Shown: piece by piece, positions 1-14,500 of the stretch
Numbering within the stretch: the first letter of the stretch is position 1
How the letters are laid out: the number at the start of each line of letters is the position of its first letter
Assembly: GCA_028622995.1 (NCBI GenBank)
Contig: JAJQJQ010000004.1
Coordinates: 6,262,001-6,326,000 of the forward strand
Direction of reading: 5' to 3'
Source of the DNA: Panagrolaimus kolymaensis
Taxonomy: Eukaryota; Nematoda; Chromadorea; Rhabditida; Panagrolaimidae
DNA length: 64,000 nt
Translations under genes and position numbers: made by a program
The notes under the pieces: generated by a model
The model's database searches: none
What the model saw: the letters and a program-made list of their open reading frames with translations, nothing else
What the model was told of the DNA's origin: nothing

Positions 1-627
1 TTAAAAATATTTGCCTTAAAATATTCATATGTCCAATTCAGGCCGTAATTCAAAACGAGATTCACTTTTTTCTTCCTCTATGCTTGATACATGTGTTCAA
101 CAAAAAAAGTTCATCGATTGAAGTGCTTCCCGTGCATGCGATTCAAAATCCCGTTGGGAATAATTTTTATATATTTAATTAAAAATATTTGCCTTAAAAT
201 ATTCATATGTCCAATTCAGGCCGTAATTCAAAACGAGATTCAATAATATCTTGCATCAATGCTTGATACATGTGTTCAACAAAAAAAGTTCATCGATTGA
301 AGTGCTTCCCGTGCATGCGATTCAAAATCCCGTTGGGAATAATTTTAATATATTTAATTAAAAACATTTGCCTTAAAATATTCATATGTCCAATTCAGGC
401 CGTAATTCAAAACGAGATTCAATAATATCTTGCATCAATGCTTGATACATGTGTTCAACAAAAAAAGTTCATCGATTGAAGTGCTTCCCGTGCATGCGAT
501 TCAAAATCCCGTTGGGAATAATTTTAATATATTTAATTAAAAATATTTGCCTTAAAATATTCATATGTCCAATTCAGGCCGTAATTCAAAACGAGATTCA
601 ATAATATCTTGCATCAATGCTTGATAC

Positions 628-3600
628 ATGTGTTCAACAAAAAAAGTTCATCGATTGAAGTGCTTCCCGTGCATGCGATTCAAAATCCCGTTGGGAATAA
701 TTTTAATATATTTAATTAAAAATATTTGCCGTAAAATATTCATATGTCCAATTCAGGTCGTAATTCAAAAGGAGATTCACTTTTTTCTTCCTCTATGCTT
801 GATACATGTGTTCTTATTTTGTAGCCATTTTAGAAATGTCTTTTGTTTGCTTGAATTTTTTAGAAGAAAAGTAACAAAAAATAGAAAAAATTAAGATCTG
901 CTGAAGGGGAAAAAATTATTTGTATCATAATTAAAACTTTTGATTCAGGTATCTATCTCAATTCTTGATACATGTGTTCAACAAAAAAAGTTCATCGATT
1001 GAAGTGCTTCCCGTGCATGCGATTCAAAATCCCGTTGGGAATAATTTTAATATATTTAATTAAAAATATTTGCCTTAAAATATTCATATGTCCAATTCAG
1101 GCCGTAATTCAAAAGGAGATTCACTTTTTTCTTCCTCTATGCTTGATACATGTGTTCTTATTTTGTAGCCATTTTAGAAATGTCTTTTGTTTGCTTGAAT
1201 TTTTTAGAAGAAAAGTAACAAAAAATAGAAAAAATTAAGATCTGCTGAAGGGGAAAAAATTATTTTTATCATAATTAAAACTTTTGATTCAGGTATCTAT
1301 CTCAATGCTTGATACATGTGTTCAACAAAAAAAGTTCATCGATTGAAGTGCTTCCCGTGCATGCGATTCAAAATCCCGTTGGGAATAATTTTAATATATT
1401 TAATTAAAAATATTTGCCTTAAAATATTCATATGTCCAATTCAGGTCGTAATTCAAAAGGAGATTCACTTTTTTCTTCCTCTATGCTTGATACATGTGTT
1501 CTTATTTTGTAGCCATTTTAGAAATGTCTTTTGTTTGCTTGAATTTTTTAGAAGAAAAGTAACAAAAAAAGAAAAAATTAAGATCTGCTGAAGGGGAAAA
1601 AATTATTTTTATCATAATTAAAACTTTTGATTCAGGTATCTATCTCAATGCTTGATACATGTGTTCAACAAAAAAAGTTCATCGATTGAAGTGCTTCCCG
1701 TGCATGCGATTCAAAATCCCGTTGGGAATAATTTTAATATATTTAATTAAAAATATTTGCCTTAAAATATTCATATGCCTTATTGAACTCCGTAATTCAA
1801 AACGAGATTCACTTATTTCTTCCTCTATGCTTGATACATGTGTTCTTATTTTGTAGCCATTTTAGAAATGTCTTTTGTTTGCTTGAATTTTTTAGAAGAA
1901 AAGTAACAAAAAATAGAAAAAATTAAGATCTGCTGAAGGGGAAAAAATTATTTGTATCATAATTAAAACTTTTGATTCAGGTATCTATCTCAATGCTTGA
2001 TACATGTGTTCAACAAAAAAAGTTCATCGATTGAAGTGCTTCCCGTGCATGCGATTCAAAATCCCGTTGGGAATAATTTTAATATATTTAATTAAAAATA
2101 TTTGCCTTAAAATATTCATATGTCCAATTCAGGTCGTAATTCAAAAGGAGATTCACTTTTTTCTTCCTCTATGCTTGATACATGTGTTCTTATTTTGTAG
2201 CCATTTTAGAAATGTCTTTTGTTTGCTTGAATTTTTTAGAAGAAAAGTAACAAAAAATAGAAAAAATTAAGATCTGCTGAAGGGGAAAAAATTATTTGTA
2301 TCATAATTAAAACTTTTGATTCAGGTATCTATCTCAATGCTTGATACATGTGTTCAACAAAAAAAGTTCATCGATTGAAGTGCTTCCCGTGCATGCGATT
2401 CAAAATCCCGTTGGGAATAATTTTAATATATTTAATTAAAAATATTTGCCTTAAAATATTCATATGCCTTATTGAACTCCGTAATTCAAAACGAGATTCA
2501 CTTATTTCTTCCTCTATGCTTGATACATGTGTTCTTATTTTGTAGCCATTTTAGAAATGTCTTTTGTTTGCTTGAATTTTTTAGAAGAAAAGTAACAAAA
2601 AATAGAAAAAATTAAGATCTGCTGAAGGGGAAAAAATTATTTGTATCATAATTAAAACTTTTGATTCAGGTATCTATCTCAATGCTTGATACATGTGTTC
2701 AACAAAAAAAGTTCATCGATTGAAGTGCTTCCCGTGCATGCGATTCAAAATCCCGTTGGGAATAATTTTAATATATTTAATTAAAAATATTTGCCTTAAA
2801 ATATTCATATGTCCAATTCAGGTCGTAATTCAAAAGGAGATTCACTTTTTTCTTCCTCTATGCTTGATACATGTGTTCTTATTTTGTAGCCATTTTAGAA
2901 ATGTCTTTTGTTTGCTTGAATTTTTTAGAAGAAAAGTAACAAAAAATAGAAAAAATTAAGATCTGCTGAAGGGGAAAAAATTATTTGTATCATAATTAAA
3001 ACTTTTGATTCAGGTATCTATCTCAATGCTTGATACATGTGTTCTACAAAAAAAGTTCATCGATTGAAGTGCTTCCCGTGCATGCGATTCAAAATCCCGT
3101 TGGGAATAATTTTAATATATTTAATTAAAAATATTTGCCTTAAAATATTCATATGTCCAATTCAGGTCGTAATTCAAAAGGAGATTCACTTTTTTCTTCC
3201 TCTATGCTTGATACATGTGTTCTTATTTTGTAGCCATTTTAGAAATGTCTTTTGTTTGCTTGAATTTTTTAGAAGAAAAGTAACAAAAAATAGAAAAAAT
3301 TAAGATCTGCTGAAGGGGAAAAAATTATTTGTATCATAATTAAAACTTTTGATTCAGGTATCTATCTCAATGCTTGATACATGTGTTCAACAAAAAAAGT
3401 TCATCGATTGAAGTGCTTCCCGTGCATGCGATTCAAAATCCCGTTGGGAATAATTTTAATATATTTAATTAAAAATATTTGCCTTAAAATATTCATATGT
3501 CCAATTCAGGTCGTAATTCAAAAGGAGATTCACTTTTTTCTTCCTCTATGCTTGATACATGTGTTCTTATTTTGTAGCCATTTTAGAAATGTCTTTTGTT

Positions 3601-5787
3601 TGCTTGAATTTTTTAGAAGAAAAGTAACAAAAAAAGAAAAAATTAAGATCTGCTGAAGGGGAAAAAATTATTTTTATCATAATTAAAACTTTTGATTCAG
3701 GTATCTATCTCAATGCTTGATACATGTGTTCAACAAAAAAAGTTCATCGATTGAAGTGCTTCCCGTGCATGCGATTCAAAATCCCGTTGGGAATAATTTT
3801 AATATATTTAATTAAAAATATTTGCCTTAAAATATTCATATGCCTTATTGAACTCCGTAATTCAAAACGAGATTCACTTATTTCTTCCTCTATGCTTGAT
3901 ACATGTGTTCTTATTTTGTAGCCATTTTAGAAATGTCTTTTGTTTGCTTGAATTTTTTAGAAGAAAAGTAACAAAAAATAGAAAAAATTAAGATCTGCTG
4001 AAGGGGAAAAAATTATTTGTATCATAATTAAAACTTTTGATTCAGGTATCTATCTCAATGCTTGATACATGTGTTCAACAAAAAAAGTTCATCGATTGAA
4101 GTGCTTCCCGTGCATGCGATTCAAAATCCCGTTGGGAATAATTTTAATATATTTAATTAAAAATATTTGCCTTAAAATATTCATATGTCCAATTCAGGTC
4201 GTAATTCAAAAGGAGATTCACTTTTTTCTTCCTCTATGCTTGATACATGTGTTCTTATTTTGTAGCCATTTTAGAAATGTCTTTTGTTTGCTTGAATTTT
4301 TTAGAAGAAAAGTAACAAAAAATAGAAAAAATTAAGATCTGCTGAAGGGGAAAAAATTATTTGTATCATAATTAAAACTTTTGATTCAGGTATCTATCTC
4401 AATGCTTGATACATGTGTTCTACAAAAAAAGTTCATCGATTGAAGTGCTTCCCGTGCATGCGATTCAAAATCCCGTTGGGAATAATTTTAATATATTTAA
4501 TTAAAAATATTTGCCTTAAAATATTCATATGTCCAATTCAGGTCGTAATTCAAAAGGAGATTCACTTTTTTCTTCCTCTATGCTTGATACATGTGTTCTT
4601 ATTTTGTAGCCATTTTAGAAATGTCTTTTGTTTGCTTGAATTTTTTAGAAGAAAAGTAACAAAAAATAGAAAAAATTAAGATCTGCTGAAGGGGAAAAAA
4701 TTATTTGTATCATAATTAAAACTTTTGATTCAGGTATCTATCTCAATGCTTGATACATGTGTTCAACAAAAAAAGTTCATCGATTGAAGTGCTTCCCGTG
4801 CATGCGATTCAAAATCCCGTTGGGAATAATTTTAATATATTTAATTAAAAATATTTGCCTTAAAATATTCATATGTCCAATTCAGGTCGTAATTCAAAAG
4901 GAGATTCACTTTTTTCTTCCTCTATGCTTGATACATGTGTTCTTATTTTGTAGCCATTTTAGAAATGTCTTTTGTTTGCTTGAATTTTTTAGAAGAAAAG
5001 TAACAAAAAAAGAAAAAATTAAGATCTGCTGAAGGGGAAAAAATTATTTGTATCATAATTAAAACTTTTGATTCAGGTATCTATCTCAATGCTTGATACA
5101 TGTGTTCAACAAAAAAAGTTCATCGATTGAAGTGCTTCCCGTGCATGCGATTCAAAATCCCGTTGGGAATAATTTTAATATATTTAATTAAAAATATTTG
5201 CCTTAAAATATTCATATGTCCAATTCAGGTCGTAATTCAAAAGGAGATTCACTTTTTTCTTCCTCTATGCTTGATACATGTGTTCTTATTTTGTAGCCAT
5301 TTTAGAAATGTCTTTTGTTTGCTTGAATTTTTTAGAAGAAAAGTAACAAAAAAAAGAAAAAATTAAGATCTGCTGAAGGGGAAAAAATTATTTGTATCAT
5401 AATTAAAACTTTTGATTCAGGTATCTATCTCAATGCTTGATACATGTGTTCAACAAAAAAAGTTCATCGATTGAAGTGCTTCCCGTGCATGCGATTCAAA
5501 ATCCCGTTGGGAATAATTTTAATATATTTAATTAAAAATATTTGCCTTAAAATATTCATATGTCCAATTCAGGCCGTAATTCAAAAGGAGATTCACTTTT
5601 TTCTTCCTCTATGCTTGATACATGTGTTCTGATTTTGTAGCCATTTTAGAAATGTCTTTTGTTTGCTTGAATTTTTTAGAAGAAAAGTAACAAAAAAAAG
5701 AAAAAATTAAGATCTGCTGAAGGGGAAAAAATTATTTGTATCATAATTAAAACTTTTGATTCAGGTATCTATCTCAATGCTTGATAC
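628..5787. repeat. Long-unit subarray (15 L units)
   Basis: Fifteen consecutive 344-bp units. A variant with GCCTTATTGAACTCCG replacing GTCCAATTCAGG occurs in the units starting at 1659, 2348 and 3724. Another with GTTCTACAAAA occurs at 3037 and 4413. Units at 1316 and 3381, and at 1659 and 3724, match each other 2065 bp apart (six units). Those at 3037 and 4413, and at 3381 and 4757, match 1376 bp apart (four units). This indicates multi-unit duplication inside the subarray. Confidence 0.85.
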
Positions 5788-8700
5788 ATGTGTTCAACAA
5801 AAAAAGTTCATCGATTGAAGTGCTTCCCGTGCATGCGATTCAAAATCCCGTTGGGAATAATTTTAATATATTTAATTAAAAATATTTGCCTTAAAATATT
5901 CATATGTCCAATTCAGGCCGTAATTCAAAACGAGATTCACTTTTTTCTTCCTCTATGCTTGATACATGTGTTCAACAAAAAAAGTTCATCGATTGAAGTG
6001 CTTCCCGTGCATGCGATTCAAAATCCCGTTGGGAATAATTTTTATATATTTAATTAAAAATATTTGCCTTAAAATATTCATATGTCCAATTCAGGCCGTA
6101 ATTCAAAACGAGATTCAATAATATCTTGCATCAATGCTTGATACATGTGTTCAACAAAAAAAGTTCATCGATTGAAGTGCTTCCCGTGCATGCGATTCAA
6201 AATCCCGTTGGGAATAATTTTAATATATTTAATTAAAAACATTTGCCTTAAAATATTCATATGTCCAATTCAGGCCGTAATTCAAAACGAGATTCAATAA
6301 TATCTTGCATCAATGCTTGATACATGTGTTCAACAAAAAAAGTTCATCGATTGAAGTGCTTCCCGTGCATGCGATTCAAAATCCCGTTGGGAATAATTTT
6401 AATATATTTAATTAAAAATATTTGCCTTAAAATATTCATATGTCCAATTCAGGCCGTAATTCAAAACGAGATTCAATAATATCTTGCATCAATGCTTGAT
6501 ACATGTGTTCAACAAAAAAAGTTCATCGATTGAAGTGCTTCCCGTGCATGCGATTCAAAATCCCGTTGGGAATAATTTTAATATATTTAATTAAAAACAT
6601 TTGCCTTAAAATATTCATATGTCCAATTCAGGCCGTAATTCAAAACGAGATTCAATAATATCTTGCATCAATGCTTGATACATGTGTTCAACAAAAAAAG
6701 TTCATCGATTGAAGTGCTTCCCGTGCATGCGATTCAAAATCCCGTTGGGAATAATTTTAATATATTTAATTAAAAATATTTGCCTTAAAATATTCATATG
6801 TCCAATTCAGGCCGTAATTCAAAACGAGATTCAATAATATCTTGCATCAATGCTTGATACATGTGTTCAACAAAAAAAGTTCATCGATTGAAGTGCTTCC
6901 CGTGCATGCGATTCAAAATCCCGTTGGGAATAATTTTAATATATTTAATTAAAAATATTTGCCTTAAAATATTCATATGTCCAATTCAGGTCGTAATTCA
7001 AAAGGAGATTCACTTTTTTCTTCCTCTATGCTTGATACATGTGTTCTTATTTTGTAGCCATTTTAGAAATGTCTTTTGTTTGCTTGAATTTTTTAGAAGA
7101 AAAGTAACAAAAAATAGAAAAAATTAAGATCTGCTGAAGGGGAAAAAATTATTTGTATCATAATTAAAACTTTTGATTCAGGTATCTATCTCAATGCTTG
7201 ATACATGTGTTCAACAAAAAAAGTTCATCGATTGAAGTGCTTCCCGTGCATGCGATTCAAAATCCCGTTGGGAATAATTTTAATATATTTAATTAAAAAT
7301 ATTTGCCTTAAAATATTCATATGTCCAATTCAGGCCGTAATTCAAAAGGAGATTCACTTTTTTCTTCCTCTATGCTTGATACATGTGTTCTTATTTTGTA
7401 GCCATTTTAGAAATGTCTTTTGTTTGCTTGAATTTTTTAGAAGAAAAGTAACAAAAAATAGAAAAAATTAAGATCTGCTGAAGGGGAAAAAATTATTTTT
7501 ATCATAATTAAAACTTTTGATTCAGGTATCTATCTCAATGCTTGATACATGTGTTCAACAAAAAAAGTTCATCGATTGAAGTGCTTCCCGTGCATGCGAT
7601 TCAAAATCCCGTTGGGAATAATTTTAATATATTTAATTAAAAATATTTGCCTTAAAATATTCATATGTCCAATTCAGGTCGTAATTCAAAAGGAGATTCA
7701 CTTTTTTCTTCCTCTATGCTTGATACATGTGTTCTTATTTTGTAGCCATTTTAGAAATGTCTTTTGTTTGCTTGAATTTTTTAGAAGAAAAGTAACAAAA
7801 AAAGAAAAAATTAAGATCTGCTGAAGGGGAAAAAATTATTTGTATCATAATTAAAACTTTTGATTCAGGTATCTATCTCAATGCTTGATACATGTGTTCA
7901 ACAAAAAAAGTTCATCGATTGAAGTGCTTCCCGTGCATGCGATTCAAAATCCCGTTGGGAATAATTTTAATATATTTAATTAAAAATATTTGCCTTAAAA
8001 TATTCATATGTCCAATTCAGGTCGTAATTCAAAAGGAGATTCACTTTTTTCTTCCTCTATGCTTGATACATGTGTTCTTATTTTGTAGCCATTTTAGAAA
8101 TGTCTTTTGTTTGCTTGAATTTTTTAGAAGAAAAGTAACAAAAAAAGAAAAAATTAAGATCTGCTGAAGGGGAAAAAATTATTTGTATCATAATTAAAAC
8201 TTTTGATTCAGGTATCTATCTCAATGCTTGATACATGTGTTCAACAAAAAAAGTTCATCGATTGAAGTGCTTCCCGTGCATGCGATTCAAAATCCCGTTG
8301 GGAATAATTTTAATATATTTAATTAAAAATATTTGCCTTAAAATATTCATATGTCCAATTCAGGTCGTAATTCAAAAGGAGATTCACTTTTTTCTTCCTC
8401 TATGCTTGATACATGTGTTCTTATTTTGTAGCCATTTTAGAAATGTCTTTTGTTTGCTTGAATTTTTTAGAAGAAAAGTAACAAAAAAAGAAAAAATTAA
8501 GATCTGCTGAAGGGGAAAAAATTATTTGTATCATAATTAAAACTTTTGATTCAGGTATCTATCTCAATGCTTGATACATGTGTTCAACAAAAAAAGTTCA
8601 TCGATTGAAGTGCTTCCCGTGCATGCGATTCAAAATCCCGTTGGGAATAATTTTAATATATTTAATTAAAAATATTTGCCTTAAAATATTCATATGTCCA

Positions 8701-11546
8701 ATTCAGGCCGTAATTCAAAACGAGATTCACTTTTTTCTTCCTCTATGCTTGATACATGTGTTCAACAAAAAAAGTTCATCGATTGAAGTGCTTCCCGTGC
8801 ATGCGATTCAAAATCCCGTTGGGAATAATTTTTATATATTTAATTAAAAATATTTGCCTTAAAATATTCATATGTCCAATTCAGGCCGTAATTCAAAACG
8901 AGATTCAATAATATCTTGCATCAATGCTTGATACATGTGTTCAACAAAAAAAGTTCATCGATTGAAGTGCTTCCCGTGCATGCGATTCAAAATCCCGTTG
9001 GGAATAATTTTAATATATTTAATTAAAAATATTTGCCTTAAAATATTCATATGTCCAATTCAGGCCGTAATTCAAAACGAGATTCAATAATATCTTGCAT
9101 CAATGCTTGATACATGTGTTCAACAAAAAAAGTTCATCGATTGAAGTGCTTCCCGTGCATGCGATTCAAAATCCCGTTGGGAATAATTTTAATATATTTA
9201 ATTAAAAATATTTGCCTTAAAATATTCATATGTCCAATTCAGGCCGTAATTCAAAACGAGATTCAATAATATCTTGCATCAATGCTTGATACATGTGTTC
9301 AACAAAAAAAGTTCATCGATTGAAGTGCTTCCCGTGCATGCGATTCAAAATCCCGTTGGGAATAATTTTAATATATTTAATTAAAAATATTTGCCTTAAA
9401 ATATTCATATGTCCAATTCAGGCCGTAATTCAAAAGGAGATTCACTTTTTTCTTCCTCTATGCTTGATACATGTGTTCTTATTTTGTAGCCATTTTAGAA
9501 ATGTCTTTTGTTTGCTTGAATTTTTTAGAAGAAAAGTAACAAAAAATAGAAAAAATTAAGATCTGCTGAAGGGGAAAAAATTATTTGTATCATAATTAAA
9601 ACTTTTGATTCAGGTATCTATCTCAATGCTTGATACATGTGTTCAACAAAAAAAGTTCATCGATTGAAGTGCTTCCCGTGCATGCGATTCAAAATCCCGT
9701 TGGGAATAATTTTAATATATTTAATTAAAAATATTTGCCTTAAAATATTCATATGTCCAATTCAGGCCGTAATTCAAAAGGAGATTCACTTTTTTCTTCC
9801 TCTATGCTTGATACATGTGTTCTTATTTTGTAGCCATTTTAGAAATGTCTTTTGTTTGCTTGAATTTTTTAGAAGAAAAGTAACAAAAAATAGAAAAAAT
9901 TAAGATCTGCTGAAGGGGAAAAAATTATTTTTATCATAATTAAAACTTTTGATTCAGGTATCTATCTCAATGCTTGATACATGTGTTCAACAAAAAAAGT
10001 TCATCGATTGAAGTGCTTCCCGTGCATGCGATTCAAAATCCCGTTGGGAATAATTTTAATATATTTAATTAAAAATATTTGCCTTAAAATATTCATATGT
10101 CCAATTCAGGTCGTAATTCAAAAGGAGATTCACTTTTTTCTTCCTCTATGCTTGATACATGTGTTCTTATTTTGTAGCCATTTTAGAAATGTCTTTTGTT
10201 TGCTTGAATTTTTTAGAAGAAAAGTAACAAAAAAAGAAAAAATTAAGATCTGCTGAAGGGGAAAAAATTATTTGTATCATAATTAAAACTTTTGATTCAG
10301 GTATCTATCTCAATGCTTGATACATGTGTTCAACAAAAAAAGTTCATCGATTGAAGTGCTTCCCGTGCATGCGATTCAAAATCCCGTTGGGAATAATTTT
10401 AATATATTTAATTAAAAATATTTGCCTTAAAATATTCATATGTCCAATTCAGGTCGTAATTCAAAAGGAGATTCACTTTTTTCTTCCTCTATGCTTGATA
10501 CATGTGTTCTTATTTTGTAGCCATTTTAGAAATGTCTTTTGTTTGCTTGAATTTTTTAGAAGAAAAGTAACAAAAAAAAGAAAAAATTAAGATCTGCTGA
10601 AGGGGAAAAAATTATTTGTATCATAATTAAAACTTTTGATTCAGGTATCTATCTCAATGCTTGATACATGTGTTCAACAAAAAAAGTTCATCGATTGAAG
10701 TGCTTCCCGTGCATGCGATTCAAAATCCCGTTGGGAATAATTTTAATATATTTAATTAAAAATATTTGCCTTACAATATTCATATGTCCAATTCAGGCCG
10801 TAATTCAAAAGGAGATTCACTTTTTTCTTCCTCTATGCTTGATACATGTGTTCTTATTTTGTAGCCATTTTAGAAATGTCTTTTGTTTGCTTGAATTTTT
10901 TAGAAGAAAAGTAACAAAAAAAAGAAAAAATTAAGATCTGCTGAAGGGGAAAAAATTATTTGTATCATAATTAAAACTTTTGATTCAGGTATCTATCTCA
11001 ATGCTTGATACATGTGTTCAACAAAAAAAGTTCATCGATTGAAGTGCTTCCCGTGCATGCGATTCAAAATCCCGTTGGGAATAATTTTAATATATTTAAT
11101 TAAAAATATTTGCCTTAAAATATTCATATGTCCAATTCAGGCCGTAATTCAAAACGAGATTCACTTTTTTCTTCCTCTATGCTTGATACATGTGTTCAAC
11201 AAAAAAAGTTCATCGATTGAAGTGCTTCCCGTGCATGCGATTCAAAATCCCGTTGGGAATAATTTTTATATATTTAATTAAAAATATTTGCCTTAAAATA
11301 TTCATATGTCCAATTCAGGCCGTAATTCAAAACGAGATTCAATAATATCTTGCATCAATGCTTGATACATGTGTTCAACAAAAAAAGTTCATCGATTGAA
11401 GTGCTTCCCGTGCATGCGATTCAAAATTCCGTTGGGAATAATTTTAATATATTTAATTAAAAATATTTGCCTTAAAATATTCATATGTCCAATTCAGGCC
11501 GTAATTCAAAACGAGATTCACTTTTTTCTTCCTCTATGCTTGATAC

Positions 11547-14500
11547 ATGTGTTCAACAAAAAAAGTTCATCGATTGAAGTGCTTCCCGTGCATGCGATTC
11601 AAAATCCCGTTGGGAATAATTTTAATATATTTAATTAAAAATATTTGCCTTAAAATATTCATATGTCCAATTCAGGCCGTAATTCAAAAGGAGATTCACT
11701 TTTTTCTTCCTCTATGCTTGATACATGTGTTCTTATTTTGTAGCCATTTTAGAAATGTCTTTTGTTTGCTTGAATTTTTTAGAAGAAAAGTAACAAAAAA
11801 AAGAAAAAATTAAGATCTGCTGAAGGGGAAAAAATTATTTGTATCATAATTAAAACTTTTGATTCAGGTATCTATCTCAATGCTTGATACATGTGTTCAA
11901 CAAAAAAAGTTCATCGATTGAAGTGCTTCCCGTGCATGCGATTCAAAATCCCGTTGGGAATAATTTTAATATATTTAATTAAAAATATTTGCCTTAAAAT
12001 ATTCATATGTCCAATTCAGGTCGTAATTCAAAAGGAGATTCACTTTTTTCTTCCTCTATGCTTGATACATGTGTTCTTATTTTGTAGCCATTTTAGAAAT
12101 GTCTTTTGTTTGCTTGAATTTTTTAGAAGAAAAGTAACAAAAAAAAGAAAAAATTAAGATCTGCTGAAGGGGAAAAAATTATTTGTATCATAATTAAAAC
12201 TTTTGATTCAGGTATCTATCTCAATGCTTGATACATGTGTTCAACAAAAAAAGTTCATCGATTGAAGTGCTTCCCGTGCATGCGATTCAAAATCCCGTTG
12301 GGAATAATTTTAATATATTTAATTAAAAATATTTGCCTTAAAATATTCATATGTCCAATTCAGGCCGTAATTCAAAAGGAGATTCACTTTTTTCTTCCTC
12401 TATGCTTGATACATGTGTTCTTATTTTGTAGCCATTTTAGAAATGTCTTTTGTTTGCTTGAATTTTTTAGAAGAAAAGTAACAAAAAAAAGAAAAAATTA
12501 AGATCTGCTGAAGGGGAAAAAATTATTTGTATCATAATTAAAACTTTTGATTCAGGTATCTATCTCAATGCTTGATACATGTGTTCAACAAAAAAAGTTC
12601 ATCGATTGAAGTGCTTCCCGTGCATGCGATTCAAAATCCCGTTGGGAATAATTTTAATATATTTAATTAAAAATATTTGCCTTAAAATATTCATATGTCC
12701 AATTCAGGCCGTAATTCAAAACGAGATTCACTTTTTTCTTCCTCTATGCTTGATACATGTGTTCAACAAAAAAAGTTCATCGATTGAAGTGCTTCCCGTG
12801 CATGCGATTCAAAATCCCGTTGGGAATAATTTTTATATATTTAATTAAAAATATTTGCCTTAAAATATTCATATGTCCAATTCAGGCCGTAATTCAAAAC
12901 GAGATTCAATAATATCTTGCATCAATGCTTGATACATGTGTTCAACAAAAAAAGTTCATCGATTGAAGTGCTTCCCGTGCATGCGATTCAAAATCCCGTT
13001 GGGAATAATTTTAATATATTTAATTAAAAATATTTGCCTTAAAATATTCATATGTCCAATTCAGGCCGTAATTCAAAACGAGATTCAATAATATCTTGCA
13101 TCAATGCTTGATACATGTGTTCAACAAAAAAAGTTCATCGATTGAAGTGCTTCCCGTGCATGCGATTCAAAATCCCGTTGGGAATAATTTTAATATATTT
13201 AATTAAAAATATTTGCCTTAAAATATTCATATGTCCAATTCAGGCCGTAATTCAAAACGAGATTCAATAATATCTTGCATCAATGCTTGATACATGTGTT
13301 CAACAAAAAAAGTTCATCGATTGAAGTGCTTCCCGTGCATGCGATTCAAAATCCCGTTGGGAATAATTTTAATATATTTAATTAAAAATATTTGCCTTAA
13401 AATATTCATATGTCCAATTCAGGTCGTAATTCAAAACGAGATTCAATAATATCTTGCATCAATGCTTGATACATGTGTTCAACAAAAAAAGTTCATCATT
13501 TGAAGTGCTTCCCGTGCATGCGATTCAAAATCCCGTTGGGAATAATTTTAATATATTTAATTAAAAATATTTGCCTTAAAATATTCATATGTCCAATTCA
13601 GGCCGTAATTCAAAACGAGATTCAATAATATCTTGCATCAATGCTTGATACATGTGTTCAACAAAAAAAGTTCATCGATTGAAGTGCTTCCCGTGCATGC
13701 GATTCAAAATCCCGTTGGGAATAATTTTAATATATTTAATTAAAAATATTTGCCTTAAAATATTCATATGTCCAATTCAGGCCGTAATTCAAAACGAGAT
13801 TCACTTATTTCTTCCTCTATGCTTGATACATGTGTTCAACAAAAAATGTTCATCGATTGAAGTGCTTCCCGTGCATGCGATTCAAAATCCCGTTGGGAAT
13901 AATTTTAATATATTTAATTAAAAATATTTGCCTTAAAATATTCATATGTCCAATTCAGGCCGTAATTCAAAACGAGATTCACTTTTTTCTTCCTCTATGC
14001 TTGATACATGTGTTCTTATTTTGTAGCCATTTTAGAAATGTCTTTTGTTTGCTTGAATTTTTTAGAAGAAAAGTAACAAAAAAAAGAAAAAATTAAGATC
14101 TGCTGAAGGGGAAAAAATTATTTGTATCATAATTAAAACTTTTGATTCAGGTATCTATCTCAATGCTTGATACATGTGTTCAACAAAAAAAGTTCATCGA
14201 TTGAAGTGCTTCCCGTGCATGCGATTCAAAATCCCGTTGGGAATAATTTTAATATATTTAATTAAAAATATTTGCCTTAAAATATTCATATGTCCAATTC
14301 AGGTCGTAATTCAAAAGGAGATTCACTTTTTTCTTCCTCTATGCTTGATACATGTGTTCTTATTTTGTAGCCATTTTAGAAATGTCTTTTGTTTGCTTGA
14401 ATTTTTTAGAAGAAAAGTAACAAAAAAAAGAAAAAATTAAGATCTGCTGAAGGGGAAAAAATTATTTGTATCATAATTAAAACTTTTGATTCAGGTATCT

